DNA of 12,847 bases, taken from Gammaproteobacteria bacterium. Its GTDB lineage: Bacteria > Pseudomonadota > Gammaproteobacteria > J044. Both the position numbers and the translations under genes were made by a program. The notes beneath the pieces were generated by a model. The model was not told where the DNA came from, ran no database searches, and saw only the letters and a list, made by a program, of their open reading frames with translations. This document shows, piece by piece, positions 5,281 through 12,847 of this stretch. How positions within the stretch are numbered: position 1 is the first letter of the stretch; the number at the start of each line of letters is the position of its first letter. The DNA lies in assembly GCA_003696465.1 (NCBI GenBank), contig RFHG01000154.1, forward strand, positions 1 to 12,847, read 5' to 3'.

Positions 5281-6726
5281 ATGTTTGCACGACCCAGCCC
5301 CGCAATCCGACAGCGACTCGACAGCCTGAGAGAGCACCTGCGTCAGGAGAATCCGATCCTGGTCGATGTGGTGGAGCGTTACCGTGAGCTCGACCGGGTG
5401 GGTTATCGGCTTGGCCTTCTGTCACCGGATGAATCGTATGCCACCAGTATCTCCTGGTGGCCGCTGATTTCCATTCTCGGCACCTTTTCGGCCGGCAAGT
5501 CCACCTTCATCAATGACTATACCGGTTTCCGTCTGCAGGAGACCGGCAATCAGGCCGTGGACGACAAGTTCACGGTCATCTGCTATAGCCAGGAGGACGA
5601 GGTGCGCGTATTGCCGGGGCTGGCGCTCGATGCCGATCCCCGTTTCCCCTTCTATCAGATCAGCGAGGAAATCGAGAAGGTGGCGGAAGGGGAAGGCAGC
5701 CGTATCGATTCCTACCTGCAGCTCAAGACCTGTCCCTCGGAGCAGCTCAAGGGCAAGATCCTGATCGACTCGCCCGGGTTCGATGCCGATGCGCAACGTA
5801 CGGCCACGCTGCGCATCACCGACCACATCATCGACCTGTCCGATCTGGTGCTGGTATTCTTCGATGCGCGCCATCCCGAACCGGGTGCCATGCAGGACAC
5901 GCTCGAGCACCTGGTGAGCGGCACCATCCGGCGCAACGATGCGGCCAAGTTCCTGTTTATTCTCAATCAGATTGATACCACCGCAGGCGAGGACAATCTG
6001 GAGGAAGTGGTGGCGGCATGGCAGCGCGCCATTGTCCAGCACGGCCTCTCCACCGGGCGCTTCTACACCATTTACAGTCCGAGTGCAGCGGTCGAGATCC
6101 GCGATGAGGCCGTGGCAGAACGCATTCGCAACAAGCGCGATCATGACATGGCCGAGATTACAGAGCGCATGTCGGAGGTGAGCGTAGAGCGCCTGTATCG
6201 CATCATCGGTGCGCTGGAGAACATCGCCAACGAGATCGAGCGCACCGCGGTTCCGATGATCAAGACCGCACAGGATCGCTGGATGAAACAGACTCTGCTG
6301 TGGGATGCCGTGATCTATCTGCTCCTGGCAGCCGGGGCCGGGTGGTTCGGCTACACTCGGGGATGGTTCTCCTCGCTCGACGTGGCTGTACTGGAACAGC
6401 GTCCCATGTTGGCGGGCCTGACTGCCGTCGGCATACTGGCCCTGCTGGTACTGATCCATTTCGGCGTGCGTGGTTGGGTGGCCAGGCGCATTGCCCGCAA
6501 TTTGCCCACCCGCGAATCCTTCGGCAATGTGGCACAAGCCTTTCTGCGCAATACGCGCTGGCGGCACAGCATCTTCCGTCCGCGTCCGGTTGGCTGGCAC
6601 CTGTTCAGCCGGCGCCTGATCGAGCGCATACGTGCCTCGGCGGACGATTACATTCAGCGGCTCAATGACCGCTTTGCCAATCCGTCCGGGCACGAAAAGG
6701 TGCAGGAAGAATCCGCCGAAACATGA
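5281..6726 (+). CDS. Dynamin-like GTPase with two C-terminal membrane helices
   Basis: The product is 481 aa. GTPase motifs in order: G1 GTFSAGKST (67-75), a G2 threonine in DKFTVI (about T98), G3 DSPGFD (163-168) and G4 NQID (229-232, close to the NKxD consensus). After a helical region (~290-335) come two hydrophobic segments at ~342-358 and ~376-395, then a basic, amphipathic C-terminus. The GTFSAGKSTFIN block followed by TGxQAVDDKFT is the pattern of bacterial dynamin/EHD-type proteins. Such GTPases self-assemble on membranes and bend, tether or fuse them. The protein is anchored by hydrophobic helices rather than a lipid-binding paddle alone. GAGG at 5269-5272 lies 8 nt before the ATG. 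It sits 44 nt after the coiled-coil gene and 31 nt before a WbpM-like gene. The G4 Lys-to-Gln change is seen in some family members and should still allow guanine recognition through the Asp. Confidence 0.9.
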   Translation: MFARPSPAIRQRLDSLREHLRQENPILVDVVERYRELDRVGYRLGLLSPDESYATSISWWPLISILGTFSAGKSTFINDYTGFRLQETGNQAVDDKFTVICYSQEDEVRVLPGLALDADPRFPFYQISEEIEKVAEGEGSRIDSYLQLKTCPSEQLKGKILIDSPGFDADAQRTATLRITDHIIDLSDLVLVFFDARHPEPGAMQDTLEHLVSGTIRRNDAAKFLFILNQIDTTAGEDNLEEVVAAWQRAIVQHGLSTGRFYTIYSPSAAVEIRDEAVAERIRNKRDHDMAEITERMSEVSVERLYRIIGALENIANEIERTAVPMIKTAQDRWMKQTLLWDAVIYLLLAAGAGWFGYTRGWFSSLDVAVLEQRPMLAGLTAVGILALLVLIHFGVRGWVARRIARNLPTRESFGNVAQAFLRNTRWRHSIFRPRPVGWHLFSRRLIERIRASADDYIQRLNDRFANPSGHEKVQEESAET

Positions 6727-6745
6727 GGTGGTGCCGGCACCCGGG

Positions 6746-6751
6746 AAGGAG
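6746..6751 (+). promoter_or_regulatory. Ribosome binding site choosing the ATG at 6758
   Basis: AAGGAG ends 6 nt before ATG 6758. It excludes a longer reading from 6632, which would overlap the dynamin-like gene by about 95 bases with no signal for a start. Confidence 0.8.
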
Positions 6752-6757
6752 CGGGCC

Positions 6758-8662
6758 ATGACCGGAGAATATACGAGAGGGAATCGACTGTTTTCGCTGG
6801 TCAGCAAGCGTCTGGCAGTCTTCGTGCATGACCTGCTGTGGATTCCGTTGGCCCTTTTCCTCGCCTTCCTGATCCGTTTCGGATTCGAGGGCATGCAGGG
6901 TGGATGGATGCAGGCCTTCTGGTCACTGCTGCTGCTGGCCCTGCCTGTGCAGGCCCTGGTCAACTGGCGTTTCGGCCTTTATCGGGGGATCTGGCGTTTT
7001 GCCTCGCTCCGTGATCTTGCCCGGATCACCAAGTCCCTGCTGCTGGGTGTTGCAGTCACCTTCCTTCTGCATTTTCTTTTCTTTCGCCTGGAAGGTGTGC
7101 CACGCACTGTGCTGGTTCTTTATCCGCTGCTGCTCGGCATGGGGCTCTCGCTGCCAAGGCTCTTCTACCGCCTGTACAAGGACCACCGGCTCATGCCGGA
7201 GCGGGGCGATGTCCGCCGCGCCCTGATCGTGGGCGCAGGCAGGGCCGGTGAGCAGCTGGTGCGCGACATGCTGCGCTCCGGAGAATATGCGCCGATCGGT
7301 TTTCTCGATGATGACTCTTTTAAACAGGGTCGAGAGATTCACGGGGTCAGTGTCATCGGCACCCTCGATGAACTTGAGCAGGTTGTTGCCAGACTGGAGC
7401 CGGACGATGTGATCATCGCCGTACCCTCAGCCGATGCCGGATTCATGCGTACGCTTTATCGCCGCTGCCGGGATCTGGGCGTGCACTGCATGACCCTGCC
7501 GCCATTGTCCGAGCTGGGTGATGAACAGGTCGGTCTCGGCGGCCTGCGTGATATCGGTCTCGAGGACCTGCTGGGCCGGGAAGAGGTAGTACTCGACGAG
7601 GCGGATATCCACGCCATGATTTCAGGCAAGCGCGTCCTTGTGACCGGAGCCGGGGGCTCGATTGGCTCCGAGCTGTGCCGGCAGATCCTCGATCATCAGC
7701 CGCAGCGTCTGACCCTGCTGGACAATGGCGAGTTTGCGCTTTATTCCATAGAGCGGGAGTTGCGTTCGGGGATGGACGATCCAGGCATGTTGCATGCCGT
7801 GCTGGCCGATGTGCGGGATCCGGCCCGCATGGCGCAGGTCTTTGACGAAGGCGCGTTCGATCTGGTCTTTCACGCAGCGGCGTACAAGCATGTTCCGCTG
7901 GTCGAGGAAAACCCGGTCGAAGGGCTGCGCACCAATGTGCTGGGCACCCGGGTGGTGGCCGACTTGTGCGCGCAGCATGACGTCGATCGATTTGTCATGG
8001 TCTCGACGGACAAGGCGGTCAATCCCACCAATGTCATGGGGGCCAGCAAGCGCCTGGCGGAAATCTACTGTCAGGCACTGAACGAGCATGCCCGTACCCG
8101 CTACATCACCACCCGCTTCGGCAATGTACTGGGTTCCACCGGATCTGTCGTGCCCCTGTTCCGCGAGCAGATACGCCAGGGCGGGCCGGTGACCGTCACC
8201 CACCCTGATGTGAAACGCTATTTCATGACCATCCCCGAGGCGGTCAGGCTGGTGTTGCAGGCCGCATCCATGGGTGAAGGTGGAGAAATCTTCGTGCTCG
8301 ACATGGGAGAGCCGGTTCGGATTGTGGATCTGGCACGGCAGATGATCGAACTCTCCGGCCTGGAGCCGGAGAAGGACATCGCCATTGAATACATTGGGCT
8401 GCGTCCGGGCGAAAAGCTGTTCGAGGAGCTTTTCCATGACAACGAACAGCTGATGGGAACCCGGCATGCAAAGATTCTTCTGGCCCGCGCGCGCCGTTAC
8501 GAACTGCGTGATGTGCAGGATCTGCTGACCGAGTTGAGCGGGCTGTGCGGGCGCTTTGATCCTGATACCATGTATGCATTGCTGCAACGCCTGGTTCCGG
8601 AGTACCAGCCGGATCGTCGGGCAGCCGCTCCCAATACCGAAACGCAGGACCGCCTGCATTGA
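6758..8662 (+). CDS. WbpM/CapD/FlaA1-type membrane nucleotide-sugar 4,6-dehydratase
   Basis: The product is 634 aa, the length of large WbpM-type enzymes. Four transmembrane helices lie at ~20-42, 51-70, 91-109 and 115-133, with the family motif YRGIWRFAS (75-83) between. A first Rossmann motif GAGRAG is at 159-164, and the catalytic SDR domain begins with GAGGSIGSE (297-305). The STDKAVNPTNVMGASK segment (416-431) places Met427 and Lys431 where classical SDRs have Tyr-x-x-x-Lys. This S-M-K arrangement is known in large WbpM homologues and is not a defect. The enzyme likely converts UDP-GlcNAc (or a related UDP-HexNAc) to the 4-keto-6-deoxy form at the inner face of the membrane, for O-antigen, capsule or exopolysaccharide. 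The mannose-nucleotide genes downstream support a polysaccharide role. The exact substrate cannot be read from the sequence. Confidence 0.92.
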   Translation: MTGEYTRGNRLFSLVSKRLAVFVHDLLWIPLALFLAFLIRFGFEGMQGGWMQAFWSLLLLALPVQALVNWRFGLYRGIWRFASLRDLARITKSLLLGVAVTFLLHFLFFRLEGVPRTVLVLYPLLLGMGLSLPRLFYRLYKDHRLMPERGDVRRALIVGAGRAGEQLVRDMLRSGEYAPIGFLDDDSFKQGREIHGVSVIGTLDELEQVVARLEPDDVIIAVPSADAGFMRTLYRRCRDLGVHCMTLPPLSELGDEQVGLGGLRDIGLEDLLGREEVVLDEADIHAMISGKRVLVTGAGGSIGSELCRQILDHQPQRLTLLDNGEFALYSIERELRSGMDDPGMLHAVLADVRDPARMAQVFDEGAFDLVFHAAAYKHVPLVEENPVEGLRTNVLGTRVVADLCAQHDVDRFVMVSTDKAVNPTNVMGASKRLAEIYCQALNEHARTRYITTRFGNVLGSTGSVVPLFREQIRQGGPVTVTHPDVKRYFMTIPEAVRLVLQAASMGEGGEIFVLDMGEPVRIVDLARQMIELSGLEPEKDIAIEYIGLRPGEKLFEELFHDNEQLMGTRHAKILLARARRYELRDVQDLLTELSGLCGRFDPDTMYALLQRLVPEYQPDRRAAAPNTETQDRLH

Positions 8663-8702
8663 GCGGGACTGTACAAGGCATCCGCACAGGGAACACACAC
8701 CG

Positions 8703-10091
8703 ATGCTCGTACCCGTTATTCTATCCGGTGGATCCGGAACACGTCTGTGGCCACTTTCACGGCGTCATTTTCCCAAGCAGTTCCTGCCCCTGACCGGAAA
8801 CCACAGCCTGCTGCAGCAGACCCTGCTGAGGCTGGGTGACCTCCCCGCACAGTCCCCGGTTGTCATAGCCAATGACGACCACCGTTTTCTGGCAGCGGAA
8901 CAGTTGCGTGCCCTCGGCCGCGAGGATGCGCGCATCTTCCTTGAGCCCACAGGCCGCAATACGGCACCGGCCGCTACGGTAGCCGCACTTGCTGCGGCCG
9001 AGGCAGGACAGGCAGACGCGCTGCTTCTGGTCATGCCGGCCGACCATGTGGTGCAGGATGAGGTGGCCTTCCGGCATGCCGTCAATCGTGGCATCCCGGC
9101 AGCGAAAGCAGGCTGGCTTGTCACTTTCGGCGTGGTCCCCGACCAGGCGCATACCGGATATGGGTATATTCGGACCGGGCAGGCCCATGCGGATGGAAGC
9201 CTTGAGGTCGAGCGTTTCGTGGAAAAGCCTGATGAAGCCACTGCGCGCGGCTTTCTCGATGAAGGCGGATATCTGTGGAATGCCGGCATCTTCCTCTTTC
9301 GTGCCGATGCCTGGCTCGAGGAAATCGGGAAATTCCAGCCACAGGTACTCGAGGCGATGCGCGCCAGCCTTGCCCGGGCCCGGCATGATCTGGATTTCGT
9401 CCGGCTCGATGAGGCAGCCTTTGCACAGAGTCCGGATATCTCCATAGACTATGCCGTCATGGAGCGCACGGACCGGGCCCGCGTCGTGCCCTTGGATGCC
9501 GGATGGAGCGACATAGGTTCCTGGGATGCGCTCAAGGCCGTTGGAGACCCGGACGAACAGGGCAATGTGGTGCAGGGGGATGCCCTGCTCGAGGATACCC
9601 GCAACACCCTGGTTCATGCCCACGGGCGTCTGGTCGGCACGCTGGGGGTGGAAGACCTGGTGATCGTCGAGACGGCCGATGCCGTGCTGGTGGCGCACCG
9701 GAGCCATGCCCAGGATGTGCGCCGCCTGGTGGATCGTCTGGATGCAGCGGGCCGCAGTGAACATCTCGAACATCGCTGTGTCCCCCGTCCCTGGGGAACC
9801 TACGAGACCATCGATGTCGGCGAGCGCTTCCAGGTCAAGCGCATTACCGTAAAGCCTGGCGCAGCCCTGTCCCTGCAAATGCATCATCATCGTGCAGAGC
9901 ACTGGGTCGTGGTCCGGGGTACGGCAAGAGTCACGCGTGGCGAGGATTCCTTTCTCGTCAGCGAGAATGAATCGACCTACATTCCAATCGGTGTCCGTCA
10001 TCGACTGGAAAATCCCGGCAAGCTGCCGCTCGAGCTGATCGAGGTGCAGTCCGGCGCCTATCTTGGGGAAGACGATATCATCCGTTTCTAA
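8703..10091 (+). CDS. manC: Bifunctional mannose-1-phosphate guanylyltransferase / mannose-6-phosphate isomerase
   Basis: The product is 462 aa, typical of the type II PMI-GMP family (ManC, AlgA, CpsB, XanB). The nucleotidyltransferase signature GGSGTRLWPLSR is at 9-20 with FPKQF at 23-27, FVEKP at 172-176, WNAGIFLF and later WSDIGSWDAL. The C-terminal cupin domain has MHHHRAEHW (~393-401), the metal-binding isomerase motif. It would interconvert fructose-6-P and mannose-6-P and make GDP-mannose from mannose-1-P and GTP in the cytoplasm. It pairs with the phosphomannomutase 56 nt downstream to complete the route from Fru-6-P to GDP-mannose. The start at 8703 was chosen because the protein begins MLVPVILSGG as in the family. 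The ribosome site is weak (AGGGA, about 10 nt away). An upstream in-frame extension from 8556 overlaps the previous gene and is rejected. Confidence 0.95.
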   Translation: MLVPVILSGGSGTRLWPLSRRHFPKQFLPLTGNHSLLQQTLLRLGDLPAQSPVVIANDDHRFLAAEQLRALGREDARIFLEPTGRNTAPAATVAALAAAEAGQADALLLVMPADHVVQDEVAFRHAVNRGIPAAKAGWLVTFGVVPDQAHTGYGYIRTGQAHADGSLEVERFVEKPDEATARGFLDEGGYLWNAGIFLFRADAWLEEIGKFQPQVLEAMRASLARARHDLDFVRLDEAAFAQSPDISIDYAVMERTDRARVVPLDAGWSDIGSWDALKAVGDPDEQGNVVQGDALLEDTRNTLVHAHGRLVGTLGVEDLVIVETADAVLVAHRSHAQDVRRLVDRLDAAGRSEHLEHRCVPRPWGTYETIDVGERFQVKRITVKPGAALSLQMHHHRAEHWVVVRGTARVTRGEDSFLVSENESTYIPIGVRHRLENPGKLPLELIEVQSGAYLGEDDIIRF

Positions 10092-10147
10092 GACCAGTAC
10101 GGGCGGAATGAAGATGCCCCGGAAAGCCACAGTGAGGAAACAGAATC

Positions 10148-11509
10148 ATGACACAACTGGCTGCCTTCAAGGCCTATGATATTCGTGGCCGCATTCCCGA
10201 CGAAATCAATGTCGACCTCGCGCGCCGCATCGGTCGTGCCTATGTACAGATCTTCGGTGCGCGCAAGGTGGTGGTCGGCCACGACATACGCCTGACCAGC
10301 CCCGAGCTGGCCCTTGCCCTGTCGGAAGGTCTGATGGAGGGCGGGGCGGATGTCTTCGATATCGGGGAATGCGGTACCGAGCTCGTGTACTTTGCCACCG
10401 CGCAATACAACATGGATGGCGGCATCATGGTCACGGCCAGTCATAACCCCATTGATTACAACGGGTTCAAGCTGGTACGCGAAGGCAGCCGCCCCATCAG
10501 TGCAGACAGCGGCCTGCAGGAGATCCGCGCGCTGGTGGAGTCGGGCGAGTTCGTGCCGTCGGAACGTACCGGCAGCCTGGACATGCTGGATGCCTGGCCG
10601 GACTACATTGAACACCTCATGGGGTATATCGAGGCCGACCAACTGAAGCCGCTGAAGATTGTCAGCAATCCCGGCAATGGGGGTGCCGGTGCGGTGGTGG
10701 ACCGACTCGATCCTCGACTTCCCTGTGAGTTCGTGCGCGTTCATCACGAGCCTGACGGGCACTTTCCCAACGGCATCCCGAACCCGCTGCTACCGGAAAA
10801 CCGTGGTGCCACGCGCGAGGCGGTCATCACCCATGATGCCGATCTCGGGCTGGCCTGGGACGGAGACTATGACCGCTGTTTCTTTTTCGACGAGGAGGGC
10901 GGTTTCATCGAGGGCTATTATCTCGTCGGCCTGCTGGCCGAGGCCTTTCTCGAGAAATACCCGGGTGCCACCATCATTCACGACCCCCGTCTGATCTGGA
11001 ATACCATCGACATTGTCGAGCGCATGGGCGGGCGCGCGGTGCAGAGCAAGTGCGGCCATGCATTCATCAAGGAGCGCATGCGCGAGGAAGATGCGGTGTA
11101 CGGCGGAGAGATGTCGGCACACCACTATTTCCGCGATTTCTTCTACTGCGACAGTGGCATGATTCCCTGGCTGCTGGTGATCGAGCTGCTTTCACGCCGG
11201 GGCAAGACCCTGGGTGAGATGGTGCGGGAACGGATGGCGGCCTTTCCGTGCAGTGGCGAAATCAACTTCCGCGTTTCGGATGTGAACGCGGCCATCGAGG
11301 ATGTCCGGCGCTACTATCTCCCCGGCAATCCGGAAGTGGACGAGACAGACGGCCTGAGCATGAGCTTCGGCAACTGGCGTTTCAATCTGCGCGGTTCGAA
11401 TACCGAGCCCGTGCTCAGGCTCAACGTGGAGTCGCGCGGCGATGCGGATCTGATGCGGGAGAAGACCGAAGAAGTCTCGAGCATCATCCGCCCGCATGTA
11501 GTGAACTGA
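10148..11509 (+). CDS. manB: Phosphomannomutase / phosphoglucomutase (ManB/AlgC type)
   Basis: The product is 453 aa, a full-length alpha-D-phosphohexomutase. The phosphoserine loop is TASHNP with Ser98. The metal loop is DGDYDR (238-243), the sugar-recognition loop GEMSAHHYF (320-328), and the C-terminal phosphate-binding loop RGSNTEP (415-421). All four active-site elements are intact. The enzyme interconverts mannose-6-P and mannose-1-P and, in AlgC-like members, also glucose phosphates. With ManC just upstream it feeds GDP-mannose synthesis. GAGG at 10134-10137 is about 10 nt from the ATG. The gene ends 7 nt from the stop of the convergent sensor kinase, so both transcripts must end or overlap here, and no strong U-tract terminator is visible. 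The family assignment is secure; preference for mannose over glucose rests on the neighbour. Confidence 0.95.
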   Translation: MTQLAAFKAYDIRGRIPDEINVDLARRIGRAYVQIFGARKVVVGHDIRLTSPELALALSEGLMEGGADVFDIGECGTELVYFATAQYNMDGGIMVTASHNPIDYNGFKLVREGSRPISADSGLQEIRALVESGEFVPSERTGSLDMLDAWPDYIEHLMGYIEADQLKPLKIVSNPGNGGAGAVVDRLDPRLPCEFVRVHHEPDGHFPNGIPNPLLPENRGATREAVITHDADLGLAWDGDYDRCFFFDEEGGFIEGYYLVGLLAEAFLEKYPGATIIHDPRLIWNTIDIVERMGGRAVQSKCGHAFIKERMREEDAVYGGEMSAHHYFRDFFYCDSGMIPWLLVIELLSRRGKTLGEMVRERMAAFPCSGEINFRVSDVNAAIEDVRRYYLPGNPEVDETDGLSMSFGNWRFNLRGSNTEPVLRLNVESRGDADLMREKTEEVSSIIRPHVVN

Positions 11510-11520
11510 ATTCCGTTCAC
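11501..11520. repeat. 20-bp imperfect palindrome across the convergent stop codons
   Basis: GTGAAC (11501-11506) and GTTCAC (11515-11520) flank a central GAATTC (11508-11513). The 20-mer is palindromic except for one T/C mismatched pair. It overlaps the stop codons of both convergent genes. As RNA it gives a 6-bp stem and 8-nt loop without a U-run, so it is at best a weak bidirectional 3'-end structure. Confidence 0.6.
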
Positions 11521-12815
11521 GAGGGCAGGCGGACTTCGATTCGCGTCCCTTGTGACCTGCGTGCCCGTATCTCGAGGCTGCCTCCGGCCTCGGTGGCGAT
11601 CTCCGCGGCGACAGTCAGGCCGATACCCTGGCCGGGACGCCGCTCGTCGAGCCGCTGTCCCCGCTGCAAAATCTGCAGGCGGGCATGTTCCGGAATTCCC
11701 GGCCCATCGTCCTCGATGGTGATCAGGGTTTCTCCGTCACCGGTCGAGGCGGATATGACAACTTCCTGGTTCGCCCACTTGGCGGCATTGTCGAGCAGGT
11801 TCCCGAGCAGTTCCATCAGGTCATCCTCGTTGAGCTGGACCAGGGCGGTATCCGGCACCTCGTTGCGATATTCCAGGCCACGATCGGCATGGACCTGACG
11901 GATCGTGTTCAGGAGCCGGTCGGCAACGGGTTTCAGTGAGGTGCGGGGCTGCTCAAGGGCCTGGCCGGCCCGGCCGGCCCGCTGGAGCTGGTACTGGATG
12001 ATCCGGTCCATCCGCTGTGCCTGCTCCCTCAGCTCCGCATCCTTGGCCTGTTCGGCATGCCCCATGATCACTGCCAGGGGGGTCTTCAGACTGTGCGCCA
12101 GATCGCCCAGCGCATTGCGCCATCTTTCCTGTTGCCGTTCCTGATGATCGAGCAGACGGTTGATGCGGCCGGTGAGGCCCTGCAGTTCGGCCGGGAAGGG
12201 GCCCTGCAGGCGGGATCTGCGGCCATCCTCTATGTCGGTGACCTGTCGGGCAGCCCGGCGCAGGGGCGCCAGGCCCAGCCACAGCGCCAGCCACAGCATC
12301 AGACTGAGGACCACGGCCATGATGCCCAGCCAAAGCAGCAGGGTGTCGCGAAAGCGTGCCACCTCTGCAGCCAGAGGCGCAGCATCCTCGGCCACGACGA
12401 AGCGCAACGGGATGGCCTGGTCCGGCAGTTCCCACTCTACTGCACGCTGCAATAGATAATGGCCTGACTGACGCTGCAATGCGCTTGATGCCGCTACAGG
12501 ATCGGGCAGTCGGGCGCCGCGGGTTGAAGGCGAGGCCCAGAGCACGCGCCCCTTTTCATCAAGTATCCAGGCATAACGGCCGGATACCGGATAGCTCAGC
12601 TCCGCGATCGGCAATTGTGCCGGCATGTTCAGCCTGCCCCCGTCGTCCACCTCGGCCATGGCCATCAGCAGCAGGAGTTCGGCCTCCATGCGCTCGGCAA
12701 GGGCCTGTTCAGCGGCCTGTTCGAAGGCGCGTTGCAGGCCGAGTGCGGCCAGTACCGTAAAGGCCAGGGTGATGACCAGGGCGACCAGGGTCAGGCGCGC
12801 GGCAATGGAGTTCAT
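11517..12815 (-). CDS. PhoQ-like sensor histidine kinase
   Basis: The product is 432 aa. A transmembrane helix at ~8-27, a periplasmic sensor of ~130 residues, a second helix at ~157-181, a HAMP-like segment (APLRRAARQVTDIEDG), then the DHp and ATPase domains. The H-box is GDLAHSLKTPLAVI with phospho-acceptor His241; the HSLKTPLAV form is characteristic of PhoQ-type kinases. The N-box is NLLDNAAKWA (339-348), G1 is DDGPGIP (369-375) and G2 GQGIGLTVA (395-403). It autophosphorylates and passes phosphate to the response regulator encoded just upstream on the same strand, whose stop overlaps its start (ATGA). The periplasmic part has no obvious long acidic patch of the enterobacterial PhoQ kind, so its ligand may differ from Mg2+. 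It converges on the polysaccharide operon, but regulation of that operon is not shown. Confidence 0.93.
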   Translation of the reverse strand: MNSIAARLTLVALVITLAFTVLAALGLQRAFEQAAEQALAERMEAELLLLMAMAEVDDGGRLNMPAQLPIAELSYPVSGRYAWILDEKGRVLWASPSTRGARLPDPVAASSALQRQSGHYLLQRAVEWELPDQAIPLRFVVAEDAAPLAAEVARFRDTLLLWLGIMAVVLSLMLWLALWLGLAPLRRAARQVTDIEDGRRSRLQGPFPAELQGLTGRINRLLDHQERQQERWRNALGDLAHSLKTPLAVIMGHAEQAKDAELREQAQRMDRIIQYQLQRAGRAGQALEQPRTSLKPVADRLLNTIRQVHADRGLEYRNEVPDTALVQLNEDDLMELLGNLLDNAAKWANQEVVISASTGDGETLITIEDDGPGIPEHARLQILQRGQRLDERRPGQGIGLTVAAEIATEAGGSLEIRARRSQGTRIEVRLPS

Positions 12816-12847
12816 GCATTCGTATCCCGCAGGCGATAGCCACGCCC
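12812..12847 (-). CDS. OmpR/PhoP-family response regulator, last codons only
   Basis: Reading the minus strand from the right window edge gives the final residues GRGYRLRDTNA and a TGA at 12814-12812. The GYRL ending is the conserved last beta-hairpin of OmpR/PhoP winged-helix regulators (VRGxGYRL). The stop overlaps the kinase start as ATGA (12815-12812), so the pair is translationally coupled. The receiver domain and most of the DNA-binding domain lie outside the window. The family call rests on these few residues plus the partner kinase. Confidence 0.8.
   Translation of the reverse strand, partial: GRGYRLRDTNA

Noticed and set aside
5422..6963. Long minus-strand open frame (513 codons) opposite the dynamin-like gene
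   Set aside because: It is a codon-bias shadow of a well-supported gene, with no motifs of its own.
7980..8060. Inactive dehydratase because the SDR catalytic tyrosine is replaced by methionine
   Set aside because: The S-M-K arrangement is the known active form in large WbpM-type enzymes.
8757..10130. Long minus-strand open frame (457 codons) opposite manC
   Set aside because: It is antisense to a secure gene and shows no family motif.
11501..11520. Strong bidirectional terminator between manB and the kinase gene
   Set aside because: The stem is only 6 bp with an 8-nt loop and no T-run on either strand.

Overview
The window looks like chromosomal DNA of a GC-rich, sulfur-oxidizing gammaproteobacterium (Chromatiales/Ectothiorhodospiraceae-like). 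The main support is a probable secreted sulfur-globule envelope protein at 1874-2305. A PhoP/PhoQ-type two-component system and WbpM/ManC/ManB sugar-nucleotide genes are also present. The taxonomic call is inference. The DNA is densely coding and has no intergenic gap over about 100 bp. No RNA genes, insertion sequences, CRISPR arrays or phage genes were seen.

Layout. (1) 1-361: C-terminal part of a basic, histone-H1/AlgP-like protein whose gene contains a 12-bp tandem repeat (PRAE/PKAE at the protein level). (2) 393-2305: three codirectional genes for secreted low-complexity proteins: a proline/tryptophan motif-repeat protein, a Pro/Tyr/Gly/Asp-rich protein, and the sulfur-globule-like Gly/Tyr/Pro protein. 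A strong intrinsic-terminator-like hairpin lies just before the last one. (3) 2406-6726: five tightly spaced genes: a small ParA/MinD-type ATPase, a membrane-anchored TPR protein, a membrane-anchored DUF302 protein, a small membrane coiled-coil protein and a two-TM dynamin-like GTPase. (4) 6758-11509: WbpM/CapD-type membrane nucleotide-sugar dehydratase, bifunctional ManC/AlgA and phosphomannomutase ManB/AlgC, which supply precursors for a surface polysaccharide. (5) 11517-12847, minus strand: a PhoQ-like sensor kinase and, overlapping its start by ATGA, the last codons of an OmpR/PhoP-family response regulator.

The genes from 2406 to 11509 all point the same way with gaps of 1-56 nt and no visible terminator, so they may be one long operon. 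The most interesting part is the ParA + TPR + DUF302 + coiled-coil + dynamin set. It combines a nucleotide-driven positioning ATPase, three single-pass membrane proteins and a membrane-remodelling GTPase, lacks a ParB, and lies directly after a sulfur-globule structural gene. I propose, as inference only, that it is a membrane or inclusion organising system, perhaps for positioning or partitioning of sulfur globules. A link to envelope polysaccharide assembly is the main alternative. The three secreted low-complexity proteins may form the protein envelope of the globules.
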